10,123 nt of DNA. Origin: Intrasporangiaceae bacterium (GTDB lineage Bacteria; Actinomycetota; Actinomycetes; Actinomycetales; Dermatophilaceae). The stretch spans positions 1 to 10,123 of the forward strand of contig JAAYSB010000021.1 in NCBI GenBank assembly GCA_012518475.1. Reading direction: 5' to 3'. The position numbers and the translations under genes were made by a program. A model generated the notes under the pieces. The model did no database searches. It was given only the letters and a program-made list of their open reading frames with translations, and was not told the DNA's origin. Each line of letters opens with the position of its first letter. Position 1 is the first letter of the stretch. Positions 1 through 7,121 of this stretch are shown piece by piece.

Positions 1-416
1 AGGCCGCTCTGTTGCTCATCGTCTACGCAGCGTTCTGGCAGATCTTCATCCAGGTCCTCTACGGTGTCGCGGACGTGGACTCGGTCGCGATGGCCACGGG
101 CCTGAGCTACGGCTTCACCAAGTGGCAACGCATCCGGGACATCGTCTTCCCCACGACGCTCCCCTACCTCCTCACCGGGGTGCGTCTCGGCGCGGCGGTT
201 GCTCTGATCCTCGCGATCACCGCCCAGCTGATCATCGGCACCCCCGGCCTCGGCCTGACCATCGTCCAGGCGCAGAACGCCGGCCAGTACTCCACGATGT
301 ATGCCGTCATCCTCGCCACCGGGTTCCTCGGGGTGCTCATCAATGTCGGCGCCCGCCTCCTCGAGCGCAGGCTGCTGTCCTGGCACACCTCGGTCCGCGG
401 GGAGGTGGCGTCGTGA
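1..416 (+). CDS. ABC transporter permease, SsuC/TauC type (5' end missing)
   Basis: Inner-membrane permease of an ABC importer of the nitrate/sulfonate/taurine family. The reading frame is open from the left edge (first full codon at base 3), so the start and N-terminal half lie outside the window; about 137 residues remain. Visible are a hydrophobic segment at the left edge, then the cytoplasmic coupling (EAA-like) region: ATGLSYGFTKWQRIRDIVF followed by PTTLPYLLTGVRLG. This is the loop that docks on the ATPase in this family. Two further hydrophobic stretches and a basic C-terminus (ARLLERRLLSWH) follow. The TGA stop overlaps the GTG start of the second permease (GTGA), so the two permeases probably form a heterodimer served by the ATPase downstream. 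The substrate cannot be told from the sequence; the binding-protein gene is presumably to the left. Family assignment is firm. Confidence 0.9.
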   Translation, partial: AALLLIVYAAFWQIFIQVLYGVADVDSVAMATGLSYGFTKWQRIRDIVFPTTLPYLLTGVRLGAAVALILAITAQLIIGTPGLGLTIVQAQNAGQYSTMYAVILATGFLGVLINVGARLLERRLLSWHTSVRGEVAS

Positions 417-1186
417 AGCGGGTCCTGAGCGGTGTGGCGTTCACCGTCGCCCTTCCGATCATCCTCATCGTGCTCTGGTGGATCTTCTCGACCGTCTCGC
501 CGAGCTTCTTCGTCCCGACTCCCCCCGAGCTCATCTCGACGTTCTTCGACACCTGGTTCGGCCCGCGCCTGTGGAACGACGTCCTCCCGTCGATCGCCCG
601 CTTCGCCGTCGGCGTGAGCATCGCGATCGCGCTCGGGATCGTCGTCGGCCTGCTCGTCGGCCTCAACCGGGACCTGCGCTCCTTCACCGAGCCCGTGTTC
701 GAGTTCTTCCGCGCTCTGCCGCCACCGGTGATCATCCCGGTCCTGCTGCTGCTCTTCGGGCCGAGCAACACCACGAAGGTGGTCGTCATCGTCCTGGCGG
801 CGATCTGGCCGGTGCTCCTCAACACCATCGAGGGCGTCCGTGCGGCCGATCCCGTTCAGAGCGACACGAGCAGGTCCTACGGCATCACCGGCTTCGCCCG
901 GGTCCGCTACCAGATCCTCCCGGGCGCCGCACCGCAGATCCTCGCCGGCATCCGGCAGGCGCTCCCGATCGGCCTGATCCTCATGGTCATCTCAGAGATG
1001 TTCGGCGCCTTCGCCGGTCTGGGCTTCTCGATCATCCAGTTCCAGCGCCGGTTCGCGATCCCCGAGATGTGGTCGGGAATCCTCGTGCTGGGTCTGCTCG
1101 GCTACACGGTGGCCGTTGTCTTCCGCGCTGTCGAACGGCGCATCCTCCGCTGGTACTACGGACTGAAGGAGCTCGAGAATGGCTGA
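413..1186 (+). CDS. ABC transporter permease, SsuC/TauC type
   Basis: Second permease, 257 aa, the usual length for SsuC/TauC/ThiX-like proteins. The GTG at 413 was chosen because it overlaps the previous stop by four bases (GTGA) and gives the expected N-terminus: a short basic start (VKRVLSG) and a first membrane helix at about residues 7-27, followed by the family's PSFFVPTPPELI segment. The frame is open further upstream to 122, but that extension lies wholly inside the first permease and is Arg/Pro/His-rich shadow. More helices lie near 64-84, 105-135 and 183-205. The EAA-like coupling loop is at about 150-181 (RSYGITGFARVRYQILPGAA), followed by the QALPIGLILMVISEMFG segment typical of this family. 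Its stop overlaps the ATPase start by eight bases. It transports an unknown small organic or oxyanion substrate together with its two neighbours. Confidence 0.93.
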   Translation: MKRVLSGVAFTVALPIILIVLWWIFSTVSPSFFVPTPPELISTFFDTWFGPRLWNDVLPSIARFAVGVSIAIALGIVVGLLVGLNRDLRSFTEPVFEFFRALPPPVIIPVLLLLFGPSNTTKVVVIVLAAIWPVLLNTIEGVRAADPVQSDTSRSYGITGFARVRYQILPGAAPQILAGIRQALPIGLILMVISEMFGAFAGLGFSIIQFQRRFAIPEMWSGILVLGLLGYTVAVVFRAVERRILRWYYGLKELENG

Positions 1187-2039
1187 GCCCACTACTCCCC
1201 TGCACACCGTCTCGCACGGGCGGACGCTGCCCCCGGAGGAGACGCTCCTCTCGGTCCGCGGGCTGCGGAAGGTCTACCACACCGACGGTGGCGACATCGA
1301 GGCCGTGCGTGACCTGACCTTCGACCTCGGCAAGAACGAGCTGACCTGCCTGGTCGGTCCCTCAGGCTCCGGCAAGACGACCCTGCTCAAGTGCACCGCC
1401 GGCCTGCTCGCCCCGACAAGCGGCGAGGTGATCCTCGACGGCAAGACGGTCACCGGACCGCCGAAGAAGATGGCCGTCGTCTTCCAGGAGTACGGTCGCT
1501 CGCTCTTCCCGTGGCTACGGGTGGCTGCGAACGTCGAGCTGCCCCTCAAGCACGCAGGTGTCGACAAGGCCAAGCGCACCGCGCTCGTCGAGGAGGCCCT
1601 CCACAACGTCGGACTGGACCACGTTCCGCAGTCCTATCCGTGGCAGCTGTCCGGAGGTATGCAGCAGCGGGTCGCCATCGCGCGGGCCATCGCATACCAG
1701 CCGGAGGTGCTGCTCATGGATGAGCCCTTCGCCGCAGTCGACGCCCAGACCCGGGCCGACCTCGAGGACCTGGTCCGCAAGGTCCGCAAGGAGCTCGGCA
1801 TCTCGGTCCTCTTCGTCACCCACGACATCGACGAGTCGGTCTATCTCGGCGAGCGGGTCATCATGCTGTCCAACTCCCCGACCGTGGTCCAGGAGGATCT
1901 CCTCGTCGACCTTCCCGAGGAGCGCGACCAGCTCGAGACCCGGGCCCTGCCGCGGTTCACCGAGCTGCGTCACCACGTCTACGAGCAGATCCAGCTGGCG
2001 AAGAAGGGGTTCCGCCCTGACGCGGACCCTGCGCAGTGA
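1179..2039 (+). CDS. ABC transporter ATP-binding protein, SsuB/TauB type
   Basis: ATPase subunit of the importer, 286 aa, acting on the cytoplasmic face. All nucleotide-binding motifs are intact: Walker A GPSGSGKT (60-67), Q-loop Gln103, signature LSGGMQQR (157-164), Walker B VLLMDEP (177-183), D-loop AAVDA (185-189) and switch His215 (VTHD). The LSGGMQQR signature and the PFAAVDAQTR segment are typical of the SsuB/TauB/NrtD subgroup. About 25 residues precede the first beta strand, slightly longer than usual; the ATG at 1179 overlaps the permease stop (ATGGCTGA) and fits coupling. The C-terminal 45 residues lie beyond the core and are charged (PEERDQLETR), as in relatives. The TGA stop overlaps the GTG start of the MFS gene. 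Candidate substrates by family are alkanesulfonates, taurine, nitrate or thiamine-pyrimidine precursors; the window does not decide between them. Confidence 0.95.
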   Translation: MAEPTTPLHTVSHGRTLPPEETLLSVRGLRKVYHTDGGDIEAVRDLTFDLGKNELTCLVGPSGSGKTTLLKCTAGLLAPTSGEVILDGKTVTGPPKKMAVVFQEYGRSLFPWLRVAANVELPLKHAGVDKAKRTALVEEALHNVGLDHVPQSYPWQLSGGMQQRVAIARAIAYQPEVLLMDEPFAAVDAQTRADLEDLVRKVRKELGISVLFVTHDIDESVYLGERVIMLSNSPTVVQEDLLVDLPEERDQLETRALPRFTELRHHVYEQIQLAKKGFRPDADPAQ

Positions 2040-3256
2040 CTCGAGCCGCTGACGTCGGGGCGCCTTCGTCCCGACTGACCCCGGGGCTGCTCGCAGCCCT
2101 GGGGTACCTGTCGATGGCGGGATCGCTGTCGACCGACCTGTACCTGCCCGCCTTCCCCGACATGGCGGCCGACCTCGGGATCAGCGCCTCGGCGGTGCAG
2201 CTCACGCTGACCGCGTTCCTCATCGGGGCCGGACTGGGCCAGCTGACGATCGGATCCATCTCCGACGCCCTCGGCCGGCGCCGCACCCTCATCGTCGGAC
2301 TGACCCTGTTCGTCATCTGCTGCTATCTCGCGTCGATGAGCCCGTCCCTGGAGTTCCTCGCCCTGGTGCGCGTCCTCCAGGGATTCGCGGGCGCCTCGGG
2401 GACGGTCCTGTCCCGGGCGATCATCGCCGACCTCACCGAGCGGGAGGAGGCGGTCAAGGCGTTCAGCATCCTCTTCGCGATGATCGCCCTCGGCCCGGCC
2501 CTGGCCAATCCGCTCGGGGCGTGGCTCACCCAGGTGGGCGGCTGGCGGTGGGCCCTGATGGGGCTGGCGGTGCTGTCCACGGGCATGCTCGTCGCCGCCG
2601 TCCTCTTCGTCCCGGAGAGTCTTCCCCCCGAGGACCGCCACCCGTTCCGGGTCTCCGTCCTCGCCGGCAACATCGGGCGACTCGCCAGGCACCGCACCTA
2701 CATGCTCTATGCGGTTGCGTTCGCGGCCGGCTACGCCTCCCTGCTGACGTATCTGAGCTCCTCGTCCTTCATCGTCCAGGACCTGCTCGGTCTCACCCCG
2801 GTCGGCTACTCACTCACCTTCGCGTTCGGCGCGGTCTTCATCATGATCGGGTCGTGGGGCACCGGCCGGATCGCCCACGTGTTCGGAGCACACGGGACCC
2901 TCCAGCTCGCGCAGCTGGTCATCGTCCTCTCGGCGCTGGCCGGACTGCTCGTGGCCTCCTTCAGCCAGTTCACGCTCATCAGCTATCTGGCCGTCGTCGC
3001 GGTCTTCGGCATCGCCTCAGGCTCGATCATGGCCACCGGGTCTGCCCTGGCGATCGGCCAGGCCCAGCGCGCCGCGGGTGCCGGATCGGCGCTGCTCGGC
3101 TGTCTCCAGTACCTCTTCGGCGCCGTCGCCTCCCCACTCGGCGGGATCCTGGGCCGGGACACCGCAGTGCCGGCCATGGCCTCGATGGCCTTCTTCGGCG
3201 TCGTGGCGCTGCTCAGCGCGGCGGCCGCCGTGCGTGTCCGGTCGCGGGTCTCCTAG
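2036..3256 (+). CDS. MFS transporter, Bcr/CflA drug-efflux type
   Basis: Twelve-helix major facilitator, 406 aa, the usual length for the Bcr/CflA branch of the drug:H+ antiporter-1 family. In helix 1 the family hallmark SLSTDLYLPAFPDMAADLG is clear (30-48; Asp34). Motif A is GSISDALGRRR (73-83), the conserved RVLQG arginine/glutamine pair is at 112-116, and a motif-C-like GPALANPLGAWL lies at 153-164. A loop with ESLPPEDRHPF near 194-204 separates the two six-helix halves. The GTG at 2036 overlaps the ATPase stop (GTGA), so this exporter is probably translated with the importer operon. That pairing is odd: it may export a product of the imported compound or simply be a chance operon member. 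Bcr-type proteins export bicyclomycin, sulfonamides, cysteine or dipeptides; the substrate here is not predictable. No terminator with a T-run follows. Confidence 0.92.
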   Translation: MTRAADVGAPSSRLTPGLLAALGYLSMAGSLSTDLYLPAFPDMAADLGISASAVQLTLTAFLIGAGLGQLTIGSISDALGRRRTLIVGLTLFVICCYLASMSPSLEFLALVRVLQGFAGASGTVLSRAIIADLTEREEAVKAFSILFAMIALGPALANPLGAWLTQVGGWRWALMGLAVLSTGMLVAAVLFVPESLPPEDRHPFRVSVLAGNIGRLARHRTYMLYAVAFAAGYASLLTYLSSSSFIVQDLLGLTPVGYSLTFAFGAVFIMIGSWGTGRIAHVFGAHGTLQLAQLVIVLSALAGLLVASFSQFTLISYLAVVAVFGIASGSIMATGSALAIGQAQRAAGAGSALLGCLQYLFGAVASPLGGILGRDTAVPAMASMAFFGVVALLSAAAAVRVRSRVS

Positions 3257-3288
3257 AGCCCTGGGTCGGGGCCGTCCTGCCCCACAGG

Positions 3289-3294
3289 TACGCT
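3289..3294 (+). promoter_or_regulatory. -10 element, probable leaderless promoter of the CopC gene
   Basis: TACGCT ends eight bases before the GTG at 3303, which places the expected transcription start at or next to that start codon. No convincing -35 box is visible at the usual distance. A GAGG at 3297-3300 could alternatively serve an ATG start at 3306. Confidence 0.5.
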
Positions 3295-3302
3295 CCTGAG
3301 GC

Positions 3303-3923
3303 GTGATGTCCCAACGTATGAAGACCGTGGTCGTCGCGATCATCGCGCTCCTCCTCGTCCTCTCCCTCGTCCTGCCGGCGTTCGCGCACGCTCAGCTCGT
3401 CAGCTCGAGCCCGGAGAGCGGCGCCTCGGTGCCTACTGCTGAGGAGCTCGTCCTCACCTTCAACGAGGACGTCAGCCCCGACTTCGTCACGTTCTACGCC
3501 CAGGGCGACAGCGAGGGGGTCCTCGACGGCGATCCGACGGTCGACGGCGCAGTCGTGACCCAGCCCCTCGCACCGACCCGCAACGGGGAGTATGCGATCG
3601 GCTACCGGGTCGTCTCCGCTGACGGGCACCCGGTGTCCGGGGAGATCACCTTCACCCTCACCGACGTCACCGCAGCGGCACAGGCGACCGATGAGGAGAC
3701 CACCGGGGCCGGCGAGGCAGCCACCGATGGCGCGGACACAGCGCAGCCCGAGGTGACCACTGAGGCCACTGAGACCACCGCATCCGAGACGGTGACGGCG
3801 GACCAGACGGACGAGGCCGATGACGAAGGTGGCTCCAACTGGATTCTCTTCGCCGTCATCTTCGGGATCACGTTCGCTCTGACGCTCCTTCTCATGCGGA
3901 TGCGGTCGCGCCGCACCGCCTGA
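3303..3923 (+). CDS. Membrane-anchored CopC-domain copper protein
   Basis: Exported copper-binding protein of 206 aa. Residues 1-28 form a signal peptide: basic SQRMK, a hydrophobic core, then the PAFA cleavage site. Cleavage leaves His29 as the mature N-terminus (HAQLVSSSPESGASV), as in CopC proteins where the terminal His is a Cu(II) ligand. The partner ligands fit Asp107 and His109 in SADGHPVSG, followed by the family's closing strand EITFTLT. A Thr/Glu/Ala-rich spacer (about 123-176) leads to one membrane helix (180-198) and a basic tail (MRSRRTA), so the domain is held on the outer face of the cell membrane. No Met-rich Cu(I) site and no fused or adjacent CopD is present. The GTG at 3303 fits a leaderless transcript; ATGs at 3306 and 3318 give the same mature protein. 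Likely role: copper binding or delivery; not tested by context. Confidence 0.9.
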   Translation: MMSQRMKTVVVAIIALLLVLSLVLPAFAHAQLVSSSPESGASVPTAEELVLTFNEDVSPDFVTFYAQGDSEGVLDGDPTVDGAVVTQPLAPTRNGEYAIGYRVVSADGHPVSGEITFTLTDVTAAAQATDEETTGAGEAATDGADTAQPEVTTEATETTASETVTADQTDEADDEGGSNWILFAVIFGITFALTLLLMRMRSRRTA

Positions 3924-4003
3924 GATGGCCGACGCGAGTCGCATCAGGTGATGCCGATCACGAGCGAGGGCGCCGGTCGCGGCGGCCGTGATGAGGTTGC
4001 CCC

Positions 4004-4789
4004 ATGGCGTCGACCCTGACGGTGACAGTCGTGGGGTGCTCCGGCTCATTCGCCGGACCGCACTCCCCTGCCTCGTGCTATCTCATCGAGGCCGAGCACG
4101 ACGGGACGACGACGCGGGTGGTCCTCGATCTCGGCAACGGCTCGCTCGGCGCGCTCCAGCGCTACGCCGACCCGACCGACCTCGACGCCATCCTCATCAC
4201 CCATCTCCACCCGGACCACTTCATCGACCTGTGCGGTCTGTATGTGCTGCGCAAGTACCACCCGACCGACACCCCTGATGGTCGTCAGGTCGTCTATGCG
4301 CCCAAGGACCTCTTCCGCCGACTCCAGCTCGCGTACTACGGCAAGGCCGAGCTCGAGGAGAGCGAGCACTTCGACCACCGACGGGTGAGGGACGGACAGA
4401 CGATCGAGGTCGGGCCGCTGCGGATCCTCGCCCACCGGGTCGAGCACCCCATCGAGGCCTACGGCTACCGGATCGAGTCCCCCGCCGGGGTCGTCGCGTT
4501 CACCGGTGACACCGACAGCACCTCCATGCTCACTCCGCTTCTGACCGGCGCGGACCTCGTGTTCGCCGACGCCGCGTTCATCGAGGGCCGCGACGAGGTG
4601 CGCGGCATCCACCTCACCGCTCGGCGCGCTGCCGAGGCCGTCATCGAGGCCGGCGGGGTCGCCCGGTTCGTCCTCACCCACATACCCCCGTGGAACGATC
4701 CCGAGGTGTCGCGGGCCGAGGCGGCTGAGCTGTGGTCGGACGTCGAGGTCGCCTCGGCCGGCGCGAGGTACGTGCTCTCTGCCGAATAG
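4004..4789 (+). CDS. Metallo-beta-lactamase-fold hydrolase, Rv1339-like (possible cyclic-nucleotide phosphodiesterase)
   Basis: Cytoplasmic metal-dependent hydrolase, 261 aa. The two-metal site is complete: HLHPDH at 67-72, His148 (VEHPIEAYGYRIE), Asp169 (FTGDT), and a final His226 (VLTHIPPW). His203 in GIHLT is an extra conserved-looking residue. GCSGSFAGPHSPASCYLIE at the N-terminus is a typical opening for this subgroup. The position directly before rph and rdgB matches the order Rv1339-rphA-Rv1341 in Mycobacterium tuberculosis, where Rv1339 has been reported as an atypical cAMP phosphodiesterase; that role here is inferred from order and motifs. Other MBL proteins act on RNA (RNase Z-like) or small esters, so specificity is open. 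Start: ATG 4004 has GAGG at 3993-3996, seven bases away, and gives the family N-terminus. An ATG at 3988 is out of frame. Only 20 bases separate it from rph. Confidence 0.9.
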   Translation: MASTLTVTVVGCSGSFAGPHSPASCYLIEAEHDGTTTRVVLDLGNGSLGALQRYADPTDLDAILITHLHPDHFIDLCGLYVLRKYHPTDTPDGRQVVYAPKDLFRRLQLAYYGKAELEESEHFDHRRVRDGQTIEVGPLRILAHRVEHPIEAYGYRIESPAGVVAFTGDTDSTSMLTPLLTGADLVFADAAFIEGRDEVRGIHLTARRAAEAVIEAGGVARFVLTHIPPWNDPEVSRAEAAELWSDVEVASAGARYVLSAE

Positions 4790-4796
4790 GTGCCAA

Positions 4797-4802
4797 TAGG
4801 CT
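4797..4802 (+). promoter_or_regulatory. -10 element, probable leaderless promoter of rph
   Basis: TAGGCT ends seven bases before the ATG at 4810, so transcription would start at the ATG. There is no Shine-Dalgarno at a proper distance. This would let rph-rdgB be expressed independently of the upstream hydrolase gene, although read-through from that gene is also likely given the 20-base gap. Confidence 0.55.
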
Positions 4803-4809
4803 GAGCGGC

Positions 4810-5555
<746 letters not shown>

Positions 5556-5559
<4 letters not shown>

Positions 5560-6203
5560 AGGTCGTCCTCGCCACGACGAACGAGCACAAGGTCCACGAG
5601 CTGAACCAGATCCTCGCCGGCCTGGTCGAGGAGCTCGGTCTCGAGATCGTCTCGACCGCCGACTTCGACGACCTTCCGGACGTCGCCGAGACCGAGGTGA
5701 CGTTCGCGGGCAACGCCCTGCTCAAGGCCCGCGCCATCGCGCACGCGACCGGGCTACCGACGCTGGCCGACGACTCCGGACTCACTGTCGATGTCCTCGG
5801 TGGCGCCCCGGGGGTGTTCTCCGCACGCTGGTCCGGCTCCCACGCCGGCGCTGACTCACCGCGTGCCGACAAGGACCGCGCCAACCTCGAGCTGCTGCTC
5901 GAACAGCTCGCCGATGTTCCCGACGAGAACCGTGGCGCAGCCTTCGTGTGCGCAGCGGTGATCGTGCTTCCGGACGGTGCGGACGCATACGCCATCGGAG
6001 AGGTACGCGGGTCGCTGGCGCGAGAACCGCGGGGCGGCAACGGATTCGGCTATGACCCGATCTTCGTCCCCGACGACCAACCCGAGGGCGCCCGGCGCCA
6101 CCTCGCTGAGTACACCGACGCGGAGAAGAACGCGATCAGCCATCGGGGCCGAGCCTTCCGCGACCTGGAACCGACTATCCGCGATCTGCTCTCAGGCTCC
6201 TGA
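5556..6203 (+). CDS. rdgB: XTP/dITP diphosphatase (RdgB/HAM1 family)
   Basis: Nucleotide-pool cleaning enzyme that hydrolyses dITP, XTP and ITP to the monophosphate and pyrophosphate, keeping deaminated purines out of DNA and RNA. 215 aa; E. coli RdgB is 197. Motifs in order: substrate-binding ATTNEHKVHE (6-15), TFAGNALLKARA (49-60), catalytic ADDSGL (71-76), GAPGVFSARW (83-92), GNGFGYDPIF (161-170), and the purine-recognising ISHRGRAF (194-201). The segments near 22-32 and 93-108 are slightly longer than in E. coli. The ATG at 5556 overlaps the rph stop (ATGA); the frame is open upstream to 5334, but that part is Arg/Pro-rich shadow of rph. The pairing with rph is widespread in bacteria and suggests co-expression. 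The stop is 19 bases before tRNA-Leu, with a -10 element in the gap. Confidence 0.97.
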
Positions 6204-6208
6204 CGACG

Positions 6209-6214
6209 TAGCAT
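6209..6214 (+). promoter_or_regulatory. -10 element, probable promoter of tRNA-Leu
   Basis: TAGCAT ends eight bases before the first base of the mature tRNA, which would give a 5' leader of only one or two bases. No clear -35 box is seen; this part overlaps the end of rdgB, so co-transcription with rph-rdgB is also possible. Confidence 0.45.
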
Positions 6215-6222
6215 TGACCCGC

Positions 6223-6304
6223 GCGCGAGTGGCGGAATTGGCAGACGCGCCAGATTTAGGTTCTGGTGCCTTCGGGTGTGCGGGTTCAAGTCCCGCCTCG
6301 CGCA
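6223..6304 (+). tRNA. tRNA-Leu (anticodon UAG)
   Basis: The cloverleaf can be folded by hand. The acceptor is GCGCGAG (6223-6229) with CTCGCGC (6297-6303), seven pairs. The anticodon stem is CCAGA/TCTGG around the loop TTTAGGT, with anticodon TAG at 6257-6259. There is a long class II variable arm (6267-6279) with a TTCG loop, as expected for leucine. The T arm is GCGGG-TTCAAGT-CCCGC (6280-6296). The discriminator is A6304, as required by leucyl-tRNA synthetase. The next three bases are CGA, so CCA is not encoded and must be added after processing. It decodes CUA and, by wobble, CUG. RNase PH, encoded just upstream, is one of the enzymes that trim such 3' ends. Confidence 0.96.
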
Positions 6305-6316
6305 CGAACGCGAGGC
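6295..6316 (+). repeat. Perfect inverted repeat across the tRNA-Leu 3' end
   Basis: GCCTCGCG (6295-6302) and CGCGAGGC (6309-6316) are perfect inverted copies separated by the six bases CACGAA. The left arm belongs to the tRNA (T-stem end and acceptor 3' strand); the right arm is in the 3' trailer and mimics the tRNA's own 5' acceptor strand. The stem could act in termination or compete with tRNA folding. No T-run follows. Confidence 0.7.
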
Positions 6317-6472
6317 ATGAGGGGCGCAGTGCGGGACGCTTGGGGGACGGAGGTGCCTACGTCGAGGTTGTCTCGCCAGCTCCCAGCAGCGCGGGCGAGG
6401 TGCTGCCAGATCCTCATCCTGAAAGGGGCGCACAGAGATCGTGACCGTCTCCAGGGTCGTTAGGTTGTCCTC
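6305..6472 (+). other. Intergenic region between tRNA-Leu and tag
   Basis: This 168-base stretch is the longest gene-free part of the window. It holds the trailer arm of the inverted repeat and, at its end, the -10 element of tag. A short open frame crosses it, but it starts inside the tRNA and has no recognisable protein, so I do not call it. No second copy of the tRNA 3' end (attachment-site duplication) is visible. Confidence 0.6.
6461..6466 (+). promoter_or_regulatory. -10 element, probable leaderless promoter of tag
   Basis: TAGGTT ends six bases before the GTG at 6473. There is no Shine-Dalgarno in between. A GTGACC at 6441-6446 resembles a -35 box, but the 14-base spacer is too short to trust. 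Confidence 0.55.
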
Positions 6473-7084
6473 GTGAGCACTCCGGCGGACGACAGCGGCC
6501 TCGTCATCGGTCCGGACGGCCTGGCCCGCCCGGTCTGGGCGAGCGTCGATCCGCTGCTCCAGACGTACTACGACACCGAGTGGGGCATGCCTGTCCGTGA
6601 CGAGCAAGGCCTGTTCGAGCGGCTCTCCCTCGAGGCCTTCCAGTCCGGGCTGTCGTGGGCGACGATCCTGCGCAAGCGCGAGGCCTTCCGAGAGGCCTTC
6701 GCCGGCTTCGACGCGGACACGGTCGCGGCGTTCGACGACGCGGACCGCTGCCGGCTCATGGCCGATGCCGGCATCGTCCGGAACCGGGCGAAGATCGACG
6801 CCGCGATCACCAACGCCCGCGCCACGGTGGAACTGCGGGACCATGCCGAGGGGGACCTCGCGCGACTCATCTGGTCGTTCCGTCCCGAGCGCACCCCTGA
6901 GCCCGCCACTCTCACGGACGTCCCGACCCAGTCCCCCGAGTCGCTGGCGCTGGCGAAGGCCCTCAAGCGACACGGATTCACCTTCGTCGGGCCGACGACG
7001 ATGTATGCGCTCATGGAGGCCGTCGGGATCGTCGACACCCACCTCCTCGGCTCCCACCGGAGAGGCAGCTCAGAAGTCTGGTGA
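6473..7084 (+). CDS. tag: DNA-3-methyladenine glycosylase I (Tag family), zinc ligands missing
   Basis: Base-excision repair enzyme that removes 3-methyladenine from alkylated DNA. 203 aa against 187 in E. coli; the extra length is mostly about 16 residues at the N-terminus. Clear family blocks are WASVDPLLQTYYDTEWG (22-38), the active-site block SLEAFQSGLSW (52-62) with Glu54 and Trp62 matching E. coli Glu38 and Trp46, DAGIVRNRAKIDAAITNAR (98-116), and KRHGFTFVGPTTMYALMEAVG (165-185). Of the four zinc ligands of E. coli Tag (Cys4, His17, His175, Cys179), only one survives, as His190; the others align with Pro20, Tyr33 and Ser194. The protein has a single Cys (93), so the zinc snap cannot form. 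It ends soon after this point (HRRGSSEVW). GTG 6473 was chosen because of the -10 element upstream. It lies 37 bases before the thioredoxin gene. Confidence 0.93.
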   Translation: MSTPADDSGLVIGPDGLARPVWASVDPLLQTYYDTEWGMPVRDEQGLFERLSLEAFQSGLSWATILRKREAFREAFAGFDADTVAAFDDADRCRLMADAGIVRNRAKIDAAITNARATVELRDHAEGDLARLIWSFRPERTPEPATLTDVPTQSPESLALAKALKRHGFTFVGPTTMYALMEAVGIVDTHLLGSHRRGSSEVW

Positions 7085-7109
7085 CCGTTCTGAGCCCTGG
7101 ACATCCGCA

Positions 7110-7115
7110 TACGCT
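7110..7115 (+). promoter_or_regulatory. -10 element, probable leaderless promoter of the thioredoxin gene
   Basis: TACGCT ends six bases before the ATG at 7122, with no Shine-Dalgarno between. The same hexamer stands in front of the CopC gene. It helps fix the thioredoxin start. Confidence 0.5.
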
Positions 7116-7121
7116 GTGCCG

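Noticed and set aside
122..412. Upstream extension of the second permease
   Set aside because: The extension lies entirely within the first permease and is Arg/Pro/His-rich; the GTG at 413 gives the family N-terminus.
1979..2692. 237-residue open frame on the minus strand
   Set aside because: It lies opposite the MFS gene, is a run of Arg/Glu/Gly/Gln/His-rich low-complexity sequence, and mirrors codon bias of the real gene.
3257..3302. Possible terminator after the MFS gene
   Set aside because: Only a five-pair GGGGC/GCCCC stem with no T-run, and it sits beside the CopC promoter; too weak to call.
3971..3984. Small CGCCG/CGGCG hairpin before the metallo-hydrolase
   Set aside because: Five pairs in very GC-rich DNA is expected by chance.
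3213..4049. 278-residue open frame on the minus strand across the CopC gene
   Set aside because: Antisense to a clear CopC protein, no recognisable domain, composition typical of GC-rich shadows.
6280..6320. Possible phage or island attachment site at the tRNA-Leu 3' end
   Set aside because: No integrase gene and no second copy of the tRNA end are in the window; the only related sequence is the inverted arm, which is not a direct repeat.
6266..6463. Small plus-strand open frame after tRNA-Leu
   Set aside because: It starts inside the tRNA variable arm and has no ribosome site or recognisable sequence.
6050..7057. 335-residue open frame on the minus strand, the longest antisense frame
   Set aside because: It would run through tRNA-Leu and oppose tag and the end of rdgB; the sequence is Arg/Glu/Gly-rich and has no domain I recognise.
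6597..7121. Upstream extension of the thioredoxin gene, suggesting a fusion
   Set aside because: It overlaps tag throughout and is a Ser/Arg/Pro shadow; ATG 7122 has its own -10 element.
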